From: Bermanella sp. 47_1433_sub80_T6
GTDB lineage: Bacteria; Pseudomonadota; Gammaproteobacteria; Pseudomonadales; Oceanobacteraceae
NCBI GenBank assembly: GCA_002162985.1
Contig: MAAD01000059.1
Coordinates: 1-40,117, forward strand
Reading direction: 5' to 3'
Length of the DNA: 40,117 nt
Position numbers and translations under genes: made by a program. How positions within the stretch are numbered: position 1 is the first letter of the stretch; every line of letters starts with the position of its first letter. Below, piece after piece: positions 1 through 9,740 of the stretch. The notes beneath the pieces were generated by a model. That model ran no database searches. It was not told the DNA's origin and saw nothing but the letters and a program-made list of their open reading frames with translations.

Positions 1-2
1 TG

Positions 3-362
3 TGTGAGCGTGATCAAGCGGACAAAATATTCTACCAAGCCATGAAACAATCTCAGGTGGACATGGCCACTCAAGCCATATTTTTAATGATTTTAAAATC
101 CCAGGGTCTGCCCGCCTGGCAACAAAATCAACAGGAGAAAAGTGAAGGCCTAGTGCGCATTGTGCCCGAAGACTATCTGGACCCCAACAATCAGTTTTTT
201 ACCCGCAATACCCACTGGCAAGATTTACGGGTAGCCATGCTGTCGCAAGGCATAACCGAGAATATTCCTGACAAATCGGAATCGAGCCATCAAACCTGTG
301 CCATATTAAGTGGCGATGAAATAGGCAAACCTGGGAATACCACCATACTCACCAATTTATAG
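3..362 (+). CDS. C-terminal part of a hypothetical protein, truncated by the window edge
   Basis: The frame is open from base 3 (CERDQADKIFYQAMKQSQ...) to the TAG at 360-362. No family recognised. Confidence 0.5.
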   Translation, partial: CERDQADKIFYQAMKQSQVDMATQAIFLMILKSQGLPAWQQNQQEKSEGLVRIVPEDYLDPNNQFFTRNTHWQDLRVAMLSQGITENIPDKSESSHQTCAILSGDEIGKPGNTTILTNL

Positions 363-548
363 TGCCAATGCCCAAGGTATTTTTCGACTAAATTATTGGC
401 AACCATCGCACTAATAATGTGCATGCATCCCTTTAGTGCATTCCATATTGCCAGTATTTATTACTTTTATTGCTCTCATATCTTTTTCTTTATTTTCTAG
501 GAAATTCTCCCCTGTGGCATATCCTTAATTTACGGGCAGGGGGAAAAA

Positions 549-773
549 ATGAGCAAAAACCTTATCGAACGTTTGATTCAGTACCTGGGGATTCCGCAAA
601 ACACTGAAGAGTTTCAATGGACCAAGACCCGCGCCTATCGTCGCCGCTTGGGTACCGTTAAGAATGCGTGGATCATTGGCGGCTTAATTATGTTGGCGGT
701 GGCGCAACCTGCCTTTATTCTGGCCGGCAGTTTTTTCTTAACCTTCTTGAGTTTTGCCTTCCTGGAAAAATAA
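549..773 (+). CDS. Small hypothetical membrane protein (74 aa)
   Basis: ATG preceded by SD-like CAGGGGG; hydrophobic C-terminal half (AWIIGGLIMLAVAQPAFILAGSFFLTFLSFAFL). Confidence 0.6.
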   Translation: MSKNLIERLIQYLGIPQNTEEFQWTKTRAYRRRLGTVKNAWIIGGLIMLAVAQPAFILAGSFFLTFLSFAFLEK

Positions 774-790
774 ACGCTAGAAAAATATAC

Positions 791-862
791 GCTCTTTGCC
801 ATCCATGTCACTGCGTTATACCGTTCTTCCTGAACATAAAAGCCCGCACGAGGCGGGCTTTT
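791..862. repeat. Dispersed intergenic structured repeat, family 1, copy A (includes the terminator hairpin)
   Basis: GCTCTTTGCCATCCATGTCACTGCGTTATACCGTTCTTCCTGAACATAAAAGCCCG aligns closely with 23416-23490. Confidence 0.75.
838..862. terminator. Bidirectional intrinsic terminator between the small ORF and rluB
   Basis: AAAAGCCCGC-ACGAG-GCGGGCTTTT perfect stem with T/A tracts on both sides. Confidence 0.85.
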
Positions 863-886
863 AGATGACACGGCACAACCCTTGGT

Positions 887-1756
887 TTAAGAGTCGATAC
901 GTACCTTGCGTTTACGCTGGGTGTTTTTGGCCTGGTGACCCACTTTCTGGCGAGTCTTCTGACGCCTGTCATCACGCTCATATTGCTTCAACAATTTAGG
1001 GTCCAACTTCACCACAGGTTTACTGGGCAGGTTAACCAATGAAGCTAGCTCATCTGTGTCTTTCTGATCCAATTCTACCCAGCGTCCCACGGATACTTTT
1101 TTAGGTAAGAAAATACAGCCATAACGCACTCGCTTTAAGCGCGAGACCTTAAGGTCCTGGCTTTCCCATAAGCGACGCACCTCGCGGTTACGCCCTTCCA
1201 TGATGCACACGTGATACCACTGATTAAACCCTTCACCGTCAAAAAACTGCACATCGGTGAATTTGGCCATGCCGTCTTCCAGCACGACACCTTCTTTAAG
1301 AGTTGCGATAATTTCCGGCGTCACTTCACCAGCCACTCGCACCGCGTACTCTCGGTCAACCGTATTTGTGCTAGGGTGCATGAGCTTGTTGGCCAATTCA
1401 CCATCTGTGGTAAACAACAACAGGCCTGCCGTGTTAATGTCCAAACGGCCCACGGCAATCCAGCGCTCCCCTTTAATTCTGGGCAGGCGATCAAACACCG
1501 TGGGGCGGCCATCCGGATCGTTACGGGTACACACTTCCCCTTCGGGTTTGTTGTACACCAGCACTCGGCGGGGGGCGGCTTTGGCATGCTCTACTTTCTT
1601 GCCATCTACCTTAATCTCATCATCTGGGCCGGCGCGCTCACCTAACTTGGCGGGTTCGCCATTTAGCTCAACACGTCCTTGCTCAATCCAACGCTCCATC
1701 TCACGACGGGAACCTAGACCCACTTGGGCCAGGATTTTTTGTAGTTTATCACTCAT
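887..1756 (-). CDS. rluB: 23S rRNA pseudouridine synthase, RsuA/RluB family
   Basis: N-terminal S4 domain ([21 protein letters not shown]), catalytic [17 protein letters not shown], basic C-terminal tail; next to scpB. Confidence 0.93.
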   Translation of the reverse strand: MSDKLQKILAQVGLGSRREMERWIEQGRVELNGEPAKLGERAGPDDEIKVDGKKVEHAKAAPRRVLVYNKPEGEVCTRNDPDGRPTVFDRLPRIKGERWIAVGRLDINTAGLLLFTTDGELANKLMHPSTNTVDREYAVRVAGEVTPEIIATLKEGVVLEDGMAKFTDVQFFDGEGFNQWYHVCIMEGRNREVRRLWESQDLKVSRLKRVRYGCIFLPKKVSVGRWVELDQKDTDELASLVNLPSKPVVKLDPKLLKQYERDDRRQKTRQKVGHQAKNTQRKRKVRIDS

Positions 1757-1803
1757 TAACTTGTCTCCGTTACTGAGTAGACGCTTGCACGTCTTGTCTT
1801 GGA

Positions 1804-3192
1804 TTATTCAAATTTACTGGCCAGATCTGCCAGGGTCTTGGCTGCGCCATCCCCATCCTGATCGGCTTGTTCGGTTAGTAACGCTTCCTGCTCGGCTTCT
1901 AACTGAGCCATCAGCTCGTCTTCCATGGCTGCCATTAAATCATCGTCTTCATTCATAGTAGAAGATGTGGGCGATACTGCAGACCCTTGAACCTCAGACT
2001 GAATCACGTCTGTCGACTGATCGGTTTGAGGTTCGTCAATGTCGCTGCTGTTAAAATCATCAAACACCGAGGACGGCTTGCTAGATTGTACTGCCTGAGG
2101 CTCACTATCTTGAGCCCCAAGGTTCGCAAACCCTTCCGCGTCGGACTCATCATTATTAAATGCACTGAACACCGATTCTGATGCCTGACTATCACCGACC
2201 TTAACGCTTACATTGCTTTGTCCACTCTTGCCTTGAGTTCCCGCCTTTTCATTTAAAAGCGCCTCTTGTTCGGCAATCATGCGGGCAATGGTGGCTTCCG
2301 CCAAGGCCTCTTCACTAAGTTCGGTATCGGCGGCGGGGACAAGGTCAACCGCCTGTTGTTGGCTAATTTCATCATCGGCATCGGCGATAAAGGCCTCTGC
2401 CAACTCGATACTGGATAAAGTTTCACTGGGCTGCTTAACCTCTTCAACCTCGTCCACTGCCAACTCAATTTGTTCTTCGTCTTCTTCCGGTTTATTAAAT
2501 ACCGCATCTTCCACCGCTTGCACTAGGGCATCGGCGGCGGCCAGATCTTGTGCAGCACTTTCCAGGGTATCGTTACCCTCCTCCTCAGAGGCTTGTGAGG
2601 AGAAGTCGAAGTTCCCTTCCTGAACTTTTTCTTCCAACTCCAATGCATGATTGGCGTCGGCAATCTCGGCAATTTCTTCCAGGGTGGGCAATTGGTCCAA
2701 TGATTCCAGATTAAAATAATCCAAAAACATTTTGGTGGTGGCGTACATGGCAGGTCGTCCTGGTACATCCCGGTGACCCACCACCTGAATCCACTCACGT
2801 TCAACCAGGGTCTTGGTAATATGGGAACTCACCGCCACCCCACGCACGTTTTCAATTTCGCCTCGAGTAACCGGCTGGCGGTAGGCAATAATTGACAGGG
2901 TTTCCAACAGGGCGCGACTATAACGCTGGGGTTTCTCGTCCCAAAGACGACCAATCCACTTGCTGAAGTCCTGTTTTACCTGGAAACGATAACCAGTTGC
3001 GACTTTCTTTAATTCATAACCACGCTGTTCACACTTCTCACCCAGGCGTTCCAGGGCAATGAGGATACGGGCTTTATCCGGCTCTAACCCTTCATCAAAC
3101 AAACTTTGAATACGATCCACACTCAAAGTCTGACCCGAGGCCATTAAGGCCCCTTCGATAATTTGTTCTAATTGAATATCGTTTATTATCAT
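1804..3192 (-). CDS. scpB: SMC-Scp complex subunit ScpB with a long acidic C-terminal extension
   Basis: N-terminal winged-helix region [66 protein letters not shown]; overlaps scpA by 4 nt (ATGA). Confidence 0.93.
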   Translation of the reverse strand: MIINDIQLEQIIEGALMASGQTLSVDRIQSLFDEGLEPDKARILIALERLGEKCEQRGYELKKVATGYRFQVKQDFSKWIGRLWDEKPQRYSRALLETLSIIAYRQPVTRGEIENVRGVAVSSHITKTLVEREWIQVVGHRDVPGRPAMYATTKMFLDYFNLESLDQLPTLEEIAEIADANHALELEEKVQEGNFDFSSQASEEEGNDTLESAAQDLAAADALVQAVEDAVFNKPEEDEEQIELAVDEVEEVKQPSETLSSIELAEAFIADADDEISQQQAVDLVPAADTELSEEALAEATIARMIAEQEALLNEKAGTQGKSGQSNVSVKVGDSQASESVFSAFNNDESDAEGFANLGAQDSEPQAVQSSKPSSVFDDFNSSDIDEPQTDQSTDVIQSEVQGSAVSPTSSTMNEDDDLMAAMEDELMAQLEAEQEALLTEQADQDGDGAAKTLADLASKFE

Positions 3193-4148
3193 GAGGATTT
3201 CGCTTTCACATGAATCGCGCCAAAAAGTTCGTTTTGCACGATCTCGACTAATTGCTCTTTTATGAGTTCTAACATGGCCAGGAACGTCACCACCACCCCG
3301 GCGCGACCTTCTTCCGGGGTAAATAACTGAGTAAAAGGCACAAACGAATCGCCATTAAAACCGGCTAAAATTTGGCTCATACGTTCACGGGTGGATAATT
3401 TTTCGCGATGAACTTCGTGTTCGGTGAACATCTCACTGCGATGTAAAATATCACCGAAGGCCAAAATTAAATCCTTAAAGTCTACATCGGGATGGGTTTT
3501 TTCGGCGTTGTATTCCGGCGCCTTAATTTCCACCTCATAAATATCACGGCCTAAACGCGGGTACTCCTCAAGATCTTCGGCGGCTTTTTTAAAGCGTTCA
3601 TAATCTTGCAAGCGTCGAATCAGTTCGGCTCTGGGATCTTCTTCCTCTTCATTCTCGGTTTCCGGGCGCGGCAATAATATACGGCTTTTTATTTCTGCCA
3701 ACATGGCCGCCATCACCAGGTACTCGCCAGCCAATTCCAGGTGCACAGTTTGCATTAAATCCACATACTGCATGTACTGAATGGTGATTTCAGAAACGTT
3801 CACCTCCAGGATATCCAGGTTTTGTTTGCGAATTAAGTACAAGAGTAAATCCAGCGGCCCTTCAAACTGCTCCAAAATAATTTCCAGGGCATCGGGGGGA
3901 ATGTACAAGTCCAGGGGAAGTTGAGTAAGGGCCTCACCGTGCACCAAAGCAAATGGCATTTCTTGCTGGACACTTACTTTTTTTGCAGAAGGGTCGGCCG
4001 AAGGATTTTCAGGCGCCTCTTTATCTTGCGCCTCACTCTCCAAATCGGCAGAAGTGGACTGAGCCGAGTTCTCCCCACCCACAGCTTGCGCATCAGGGTT
4101 GGATTCGGTTGCCATAGGCTCGTTGGATGGGTCAGTCACTTCAGTCAT
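3189..4148 (-). CDS. scpA: Segregation and condensation protein A
   Basis: FEGPLDLLLYLIRKQNLDILEVNVSEITIQYMQYVDLM is typical of ScpA; upstream of scpB. Confidence 0.94.
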   Translation of the reverse strand: MTEVTDPSNEPMATESNPDAQAVGGENSAQSTSADLESEAQDKEAPENPSADPSAKKVSVQQEMPFALVHGEALTQLPLDLYIPPDALEIILEQFEGPLDLLLYLIRKQNLDILEVNVSEITIQYMQYVDLMQTVHLELAGEYLVMAAMLAEIKSRILLPRPETENEEEEDPRAELIRRLQDYERFKKAAEDLEEYPRLGRDIYEVEIKAPEYNAEKTHPDVDFKDLILAFGDILHRSEMFTEHEVHREKLSTRERMSQILAGFNGDSFVPFTQLFTPEEGRAGVVVTFLAMLELIKEQLVEIVQNELFGAIHVKAKSS

Positions 4149-4162
4149 AATATTTTCAAAAA

Positions 4163-5377
4163 TTAGCGGTACGAAAGGCCCATCACATGGCGAACGTCTT
4201 CCATGGTGGTGCGCGCGGCTTCACGGGCTTTTTCACTGCCCTCTTGAATAATGGACTTCACCAAATCCGGGTTCGCTTCATATTGCTTGGCACGCTCTTG
4301 AATGGGCAATAATTCGGCCTGAATGGCATCGATTACCGGCCCTTTGCACTCAAGACAACCAATGCCAGCTGAACGACAGCCAGTTTGCACCCATTCTTTA
4401 ACGTCGTCTTCACTGTACACTTCGTGCAACTGCCACACTGGGCACTTTTCCGGGGTACCTGGATCATTACGGCGTACTCGGGCTGGGTCGGTGCGCATGG
4501 TCCGAATTTTTTTCTCAACATCGCTGGGCTCTTCGCGCAAGCTGATGGTGTTGCCATAAGATTTGGACATCTTTTGTCCGTCCAGACCCGGCATCTTGGA
4601 TTCAGGTGTTAACAGAGCCTGAGGTTCTGGCAGGATCACCTTACCGCCCCCTTCCAAGTAACCCATTAAACGTTCTTTATCGTTTAGTGTGATGTTCTGT
4701 TGTTCACGTAACAGGGCTTGCGCGGTGGCTAAAGCCTCGCCGTCGCCAGCTTCGGTGTAGCGCTTGCGTAACGTGCTGTAGAGTTTGGCGGCTTTTTTAC
4801 CCATTTTTTTAATGGCGGCTTCGGCACTTTCTTCGAAACCGGGTTCACGGCCAAAGATAAAGTTAAAACGGCGGGCCACTTCACGGGTAATTTCTACATG
4901 AGCCACTTGGTCGGCCCCTACAGGTACTTTACCGGCACGATATAACAGGATGTCGGCACTTTGCAGCAAGGGATAACCCAGGAAACCATAAGTGGATAAA
5001 TCCTTGTCTTTAAGCTTCAACTGCTGATCTTTGTAGGTGGGCACACGTTCCAGCCAGCCAATAGGGGTGAACATGGACAATAACAAATGCAATTCGGCGT
5101 GCTCAGGTACTTGGCTCTGTACAAATAAGGTGGCAGAACCCGGGTTCACACCTGCCGCTAACCAGTCCACTACCATGTCCCAAACGCTGTTTTGAATGAT
5201 GGCTGGATCTTCGTAATGCGTGGTGAGCGCATGCCAGTCAGCTACAAAGAAGAAGCACTCAAATTCGTGCTGAAGTTTGATCCAGTTTTTAAGCACACCG
5301 TGGTAATGGCCTAAGTGTAATTTTCCAGTGGGACGCATGCCAGACAGCACACGCTGCTGAGAATCGACAGAGCTCAA
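4163..5377 (-). CDS. trpS: Tryptophanyl-tRNA synthetase
   Basis: GMRPTGKLHLGHYHGVL (HIGH-type), GQKMSKSYGN (KMSKS) motifs. Confidence 0.96.
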   Translation of the reverse strand: MSSVDSQQRVLSGMRPTGKLHLGHYHGVLKNWIKLQHEFECFFFVADWHALTTHYEDPAIIQNSVWDMVVDWLAAGVNPGSATLFVQSQVPEHAELHLLLSMFTPIGWLERVPTYKDQQLKLKDKDLSTYGFLGYPLLQSADILLYRAGKVPVGADQVAHVEITREVARRFNFIFGREPGFEESAEAAIKKMGKKAAKLYSTLRKRYTEAGDGEALATAQALLREQQNITLNDKERLMGYLEGGGKVILPEPQALLTPESKMPGLDGQKMSKSYGNTISLREEPSDVEKKIRTMRTDPARVRRNDPGTPEKCPVWQLHEVYSEDDVKEWVQTGCRSAGIGCLECKGPVIDAIQAELLPIQERAKQYEANPDLVKSIIQEGSEKAREAARTTMEDVRHVMGLSYR

Positions 5378-5466
5378 AGAGCACTCCTAATAAATACAAT
5401 AAAGCACGGAAGTTTACCGATTGAGGCCATGAAAAACTACACTAATGCATGAAAAATCATGAGTAA

Positions 5467-5491
5467 TGACCCTGAAAGGGTTACAGGGTCA
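5467..5491. other. Intergenic inverted repeat between the yciO-like gene and trpS
   Basis: TGACCCTG-AAAGGGTTA-CAGGGTCA, perfect 8-bp arms. Confidence 0.5.
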
Positions 5492-5502
5492 ATTGAGCCG
5501 TC

Positions 5503-6120
5503 TTAAAGCTCGCTTATTTCTCCTAATCCCTGACGTGTGACGAGATATTCGTCCCCTGTCATGTCCACTACTGTGGTGCTTTCCAGGCCGCAATAGCCGC
5601 CGTCTATGACACAATCCACCCCGTGCTGCAGGGTGTCGCGTATATCGTATGGATCCGACATGGGCATGTCTTCGCCAGGCATAATCAACGAGGTACTCAT
5701 GATGGGTTCACCCAATTCGGCCAACAGGGCATCCACAATGGCATTTTGCGGCACTCGAATGCCTATGGTGCGGCGCTTGGGATGCATTAAACGCCTTGGT
5801 ACCTCACTGGTACCATTAAGAATAAAGGTATAAGCCCCTGGCGTGTGGTTTTTAAGCAGTCGATACGCGGTATTGTCTACCTTGGCATACACACTGATGT
5901 CACTTAAATCCCGACACATGAGTGTGAAGTTGTGTTTGTCATCCAGCTTACGAAGCTGCTTGATACGATCGACCGCTTTTTTGTCGTTTAGATGACAGGC
6001 CAAGGCATAGGCCGAATCGGTGGGAATCACCACCAACCCGCCCTTGCGTAGAATCTCTGCTGCCTGTTTGATGAGGCGTAACTGGGGATTTTCCGGATGG
6101 ATCTGGAAGAATTGGCTCAT
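5503..6120 (-). CDS. yciO: L-threonylcarbamoyladenylate synthase family protein (YciO/Sua5/YrdC)
   Basis: RKGGLVVIPTDSAYALACHLNDKKAVDRIKQLR; next to a YciV-like PHP gene as in enterobacteria. Confidence 0.88.
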   Translation of the reverse strand: MSQFFQIHPENPQLRLIKQAAEILRKGGLVVIPTDSAYALACHLNDKKAVDRIKQLRKLDDKHNFTLMCRDLSDISVYAKVDNTAYRLLKNHTPGAYTFILNGTSEVPRRLMHPKRRTIGIRVPQNAIVDALLAELGEPIMSTSLIMPGEDMPMSDPYDIRDTLQHGVDCVIDGGYCGLESTTVVDMTGDEYLVTRQGLGEISEL

Positions 6121-6171
6121 GCTGACCTTAATGCTATGACGGTTTGTATCATTTTAGTGTAGCAGGCACTG

Positions 6172-7038
6172 TTACTGCCAATGGGTCCAAACGGGGGTTA
6201 GCTGGCTGGGCATTTTAGGAAAACGCCCTAATTCGGTCCAGGGTTTAGGACCGTGAAAGTCACTGCCTTGACTGGCCAGCAAGTTAAATTCTTCACACAT
6301 TTCGCTCATGCGCTGAGTGAAGCTGGACTCCATGGTAGAGGTCACCACCTCGACGGCGCCGCCGCCAGCCTGGGAAAAGGCAGCGAGCAGTAATTTCATC
6401 TTAGTGCGGGTTAACTTATAAGAATCGGGATGGGCCAAGACGGCCACGCCGCCAGCCTCAACGATCCATTTCACCACATCGCTCAAATCCGGCCACAGGG
6501 CTTTTACATCACCAGGTTTGCCCGCGCCCAGGTATTTTTTAAAAGCCTGGGCCATATTATTCACCTTACCCATCTCAATCAGGGCCTGAGCGAAATGAGG
6601 GCGGCCCAATTGAGCGCCATTGGCGATGCGTTGCGTTTCTTGCAGGATGCCGTGGGCACCCTTTTTCTCCAGGCGTTCGGCGATGGTGATGGCACGTTCC
6701 TGGCGACGTTGCTCTTGCAACGCTACCGCCGCCAACATGCCCGGGTGCGTTTCATCAAATCCCAAGCCCACCACGTGAATGCCCATACCGTTGTAAACAC
6801 AGGAAAATTCAATGCCGTTGATGATTTCAATATCGTGCTGCTGGGCCTGTAACTTGGCCTCGGCCAGGCCGGATAAGGTATCGTGATCGGTGAGGGCCAG
6901 CATGCCCACCCCCATCTCCACGGCTCGGTCTACCAAATCAGCCGGGCTTAACTGGCCATCACTGCGCAAACTATGGCAATGCAAATCGGCCAATACCTGG
7001 GGGGTGTCTGTATTACTGCTCAACGATGATGTCTTCAA
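6172..7038 (-). CDS. rnm: PHP-domain phosphoesterase, RNase AM (YciV/TrpH) family
   Basis: DLHCHSLRSDGQLSPADLVDRAVEMGVGMLALTDHDTLSGLAEA and LASQGSDFHGP PHP motifs. Confidence 0.85.
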   Translation of the reverse strand: MKTSSLSSNTDTPQVLADLHCHSLRSDGQLSPADLVDRAVEMGVGMLALTDHDTLSGLAEAKLQAQQHDIEIINGIEFSCVYNGMGIHVVGLGFDETHPGMLAAVALQEQRRQERAITIAERLEKKGAHGILQETQRIANGAQLGRPHFAQALIEMGKVNNMAQAFKKYLGAGKPGDVKALWPDLSDVVKWIVEAGGVAVLAHPDSYKLTRTKMKLLLAAFSQAGGGAVEVVTSTMESSFTQRMSEMCEEFNLLASQGSDFHGPKPWTELGRFPKMPSQLTPVWTHWQ

Positions 7039-7801
7039 AAGTTAACCCGGTCAGCTTACGTATACTGCGAAATAAATAAAACATGGCGGCCATCATTACT
7101 ATGGTGGCCGGTACCGAAATGACAGGAAAACTAAGCGCCATCATCGTGCCCAACTCTTCATTGAAAGCCGCGGTGCCCGCAGGGCTCACCATAATCCACT
7201 TGGCAAGCGCATAATTTAAAAATGAAGACAGAAAAAACGAAGCGGCCACTAACCAGGTAGCTACCTTTAAACTGTGCTCAAAGGCTTTTTCACTCTGGTG
7301 CTGCGCCAGAGCCGCGGCGATGCGCGACACTTGCAATATTTTATCGTTGTATAAAAAAGTTTTAACCAGTGGAAAACGCGTCTTAAGAGAAAAGACCGTC
7401 ACTAGGCCCAGAATACCCGGTATAGCGGCTTCTTTAATGGCGATATATTTAGGGTCCAGTTCTAACAAGCTAATGCCGCCGGTGAGCGTAATGCTTACCA
7501 CCCCCAACACAGAAAACAAATTTACTTTTTTGGCCCGTCTAAAATCGTTTAAGCCATACAATATAGGAAATGCCAAGGCCACAATCACCGCCCAGCGCGT
7601 GCCATTAGCTTGATATTCGCCGGCCAACGACCACGCAAACTGAAGGTCTAACTGCTGCAATTGCGCCAGCAACCAGGCACTTTCACTGCCCTTCATCAAG
7701 ATAAGAGTAGGAATGACAATATTCAGCAGCAGGTTAGCCAGCATGCTTTCGCGTTTTACCTGAGGCTCGGCCTGCTTGGGTGAAGTATTACTTAAACTCA
7801 T
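7013..7801 (-). CDS. Multi-pass membrane protein, VC0807-like family
   Basis: Several hydrophobic helices; LAFPILYGLNDFRRAKKVNLFSVLGVVSITLTGGISLLELD. Overlaps the PHP gene by 26 nt. Confidence 0.65.
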   Translation of the reverse strand: MSLSNTSPKQAEPQVKRESMLANLLLNIVIPTLILMKGSESAWLLAQLQQLDLQFAWSLAGEYQANGTRWAVIVALAFPILYGLNDFRRAKKVNLFSVLGVVSITLTGGISLLELDPKYIAIKEAAIPGILGLVTVFSLKTRFPLVKTFLYNDKILQVSRIAAALAQHQSEKAFEHSLKVATWLVAASFFLSSFLNYALAKWIMVSPAGTAAFNEELGTMMALSFPVISVPATIVMMAAMFYLFRSIRKLTGLTFEDIIVEQ

Positions 7802-8007
7802 TGTGTACTTTTTCGATTAGTATTTACCCTCATTTTAAGGGTTGTTTGGGGGATGTCGAGCACGGATTGGCCAGTTTAGACGACCCGGGCTAAATATCAC
7901 ATGACCAATTAGCCATTTGAAGGCCTCACAGCCCTGTCATAGGTTGGCTCTTTGGGCCATTCGCGGTAGCATTGTCCGTAATAAATAAACCGATAAGTTA
8001 TGCCGCC

Positions 8008-8307
8008 ATGTTATATGCCATCATCAGCCAGGACGTAGCAAACAGCCTTGAAAAACGTCTGGCCGCTCGCCCTGCTCACCTTGAACGCCTACAGCAGCTT
8101 AAACAGCAAGGGCGTTTAATACTGGCAGGCCCCCACCCAGCCCTCGACAGTGAAGATCCAGGGGAAGCCGGTTTTAGTGGATCTCTGGTAGTGGCCGAGT
8201 TTAACTCGTTAGTGGATGCGCAAACCTGGGCCGATGCCGACCCTTATATGGACGCAGGGGTTTACGAAACCGTTAACGTGAAACCGTTCAAGAAAGTGCT
8301 GCCGTAA
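8008..8307 (+). CDS. YciI family protein
   Basis: [65 protein letters not shown]. The ATG at 8008 is preferred over the TTG at 7972. Confidence 0.88.
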   Translation: MLYAIISQDVANSLEKRLAARPAHLERLQQLKQQGRLILAGPHPALDSEDPGEAGFSGSLVVAEFNSLVDAQTWADADPYMDAGVYETVNVKPFKKVLP

Positions 8308-8367
8308 CTCGTTACAATCTAGTCATATAAATAGATACTAATAAAAAATCAAAACAGGGATATATTT

Positions 8368-9027
8368 GTGAAACGCATTACAATTTTTCTACTTAGCCTT
8401 TTGGTAATTTTCCCGGTACTCGCCGAAAAACGCTATGTCAGCGACGTACTCATTATCAATCTGCGTACTGGCCCAGGCAATGATTTCAGAATATTAAAGG
8501 GTTTAAAAAGTGGTACCCACCTTGAATTCCTGGAAGAAGATATCGATAAAAAATTCTCTAAAGTTAAAACCGATAAAGGCCTGGAAGGCTGGGTACCCAC
8601 TCGCTTCATGCTAAAAGAACCCATCTCGTTCGAAAAATTAATTCTGGCACAACGTGAATTAGATAAAACCAAGCAGGACTTGAGCGAACTGCAAGCAAAA
8701 TACAGTGCATCCAAGAAACAGCTGGCCACCAACAAACGTGACAACAAGTCATTAAGCAAAGACAAGAAAAAGCAAGCCAAAGAGCTGGCTCACATTAAAA
8801 AGGTCAGCGCTAATGCCATTAACCTGGACAGTAAAAACCAGCAGCTTATGGAACAAGGGGAGCAACTAAAGATCACCGTTGACACCTTAAGAGCCGACAA
8901 TGAACGCCTGCAAAGCAGCAAGGATTTAAACTATATATTGCTGGGCGGCTTGTTAATTTTATTAGGTTTATTTTTGGGCTGGTTACTGCCTAAAATCTCC
9001 GGCAAACGCGCCGACGGCTGGGCTTAA
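8368..9027 (+). CDS. SH3 domain-containing protein (TIGR04211 / YgiM-like), signal peptide plus C-terminal TM helix
   Basis: Signal-like N-terminus, KRYVSDVLIINLRTGPGNDFRILKGLKSGTHLEFLEE, coiled coil, C-terminal TM segment; GTG start. Confidence 0.85.
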   Translation: MKRITIFLLSLLVIFPVLAEKRYVSDVLIINLRTGPGNDFRILKGLKSGTHLEFLEEDIDKKFSKVKTDKGLEGWVPTRFMLKEPISFEKLILAQRELDKTKQDLSELQAKYSASKKQLATNKRDNKSLSKDKKKQAKELAHIKKVSANAINLDSKNQQLMEQGEQLKITVDTLRADNERLQSSKDLNYILLGGLLILLGLFLGWLLPKISGKRADGWA

Positions 9028-9037
9028 GCCTCTTTAA

Positions 9038-9067
9038 GGAGAAGCTTGCTTCTCCATCTTCTTTTTT
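9038..9067 (+). terminator. Intrinsic terminator after the SH3-domain gene
   Basis: GGAGAAGC-TT-GCTTCTCC stem followed by ATCTTCTTTTTT. Confidence 0.75.
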
Positions 9068-9086
9068 CCTATTATTTGGAGCTCTC

Positions 9087-9674
9087 ATGCGCGTTTTTTT
9101 TCTTGCACTAATGGTATTTTTCAGCGGCCTCTCCCATGCGCAAGACCCAGCCATACCCGCCGCCGAAGTGGCTAAGCCTTACGTCACGGTTATGACCACT
9201 CAGGGGGACTTTGTACTTGAATTGCACCCCGAAAAGGCCCCCATTACCGTGGCTAACTTTTTAGCTTACATTAAAGACGGCTATTACAAGGGCACCATTT
9301 TTCACCGTGTTATTAAAGACTTTATGATTCAAGGGGGCGGTTTTACCGAGTCCATGAATCGCAAGAGCACCATGGAGCAGATTAAAAACGAAGCAGATAA
9401 TGGCCTGTTTAATAATCGTGGCGCCATCACTATGGCGCGCACCGCTAAGGTAGACAGTGCCACCAGCCAGTTTTTTATCAACTTGAAAAATAATTACTTT
9501 TTAAATCATGGCCACAGAGACTTTGGTTATGCGGTATTTGGTAATGTGATTAGCGGTATGAACGTGGTGGATGCCATTGGCCTGGTAGACACCGGCCGAG
9601 TTAAAGGTATGGGAGATGTACCATTAAAGCCCATTATTATTGTTGACGTTATTGTTAGCTATACTAAACCATAA
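9087..9674 (+). CDS. Periplasmic cyclophilin-type peptidylprolyl isomerase
   Basis: Signal peptide; VTVMTTQGDFVLELHPEKAPITVANFLAYIKDGYYKGTIFHRVIKDFMIQGGGF. Confidence 0.93.
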   Translation: MRVFFLALMVFFSGLSHAQDPAIPAAEVAKPYVTVMTTQGDFVLELHPEKAPITVANFLAYIKDGYYKGTIFHRVIKDFMIQGGGFTESMNRKSTMEQIKNEADNGLFNNRGAITMARTAKVDSATSQFFINLKNNYFLNHGHRDFGYAVFGNVISGMNVVDAIGLVDTGRVKGMGDVPLKPIIIVDVIVSYTKP

Positions 9675-9740
9675 CCCGCTCTTCCCCGGTAAGGATACAT
9701 TTTCACCCCTTGCCGGCAACTCGTCCTTTAGAACTCCCCT

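Noticed and set aside
635-871. Minus-strand 78-aa ORF covering the family-1 repeat
   Set aside because: It spans the terminator and repeat and is antisense to the small membrane ORF. The similarity to the 23393-23755 ORF (FYVQE...) comes from the DNA repeat, not from a protein family.
1211-1958. Long plus-strand ORFs (144 and 233 aa) antisense to rluB and scpB
   Set aside because: They lie fully opposite well-supported CDSs, have low-complexity Ser/Arg/Pro-rich translations and show no recognisable domain.
6430-6852. 140-aa plus-strand ORF opposite the PHP-domain gene
   Set aside because: Antisense to a clear PHP family protein; no domain or signal of its own.
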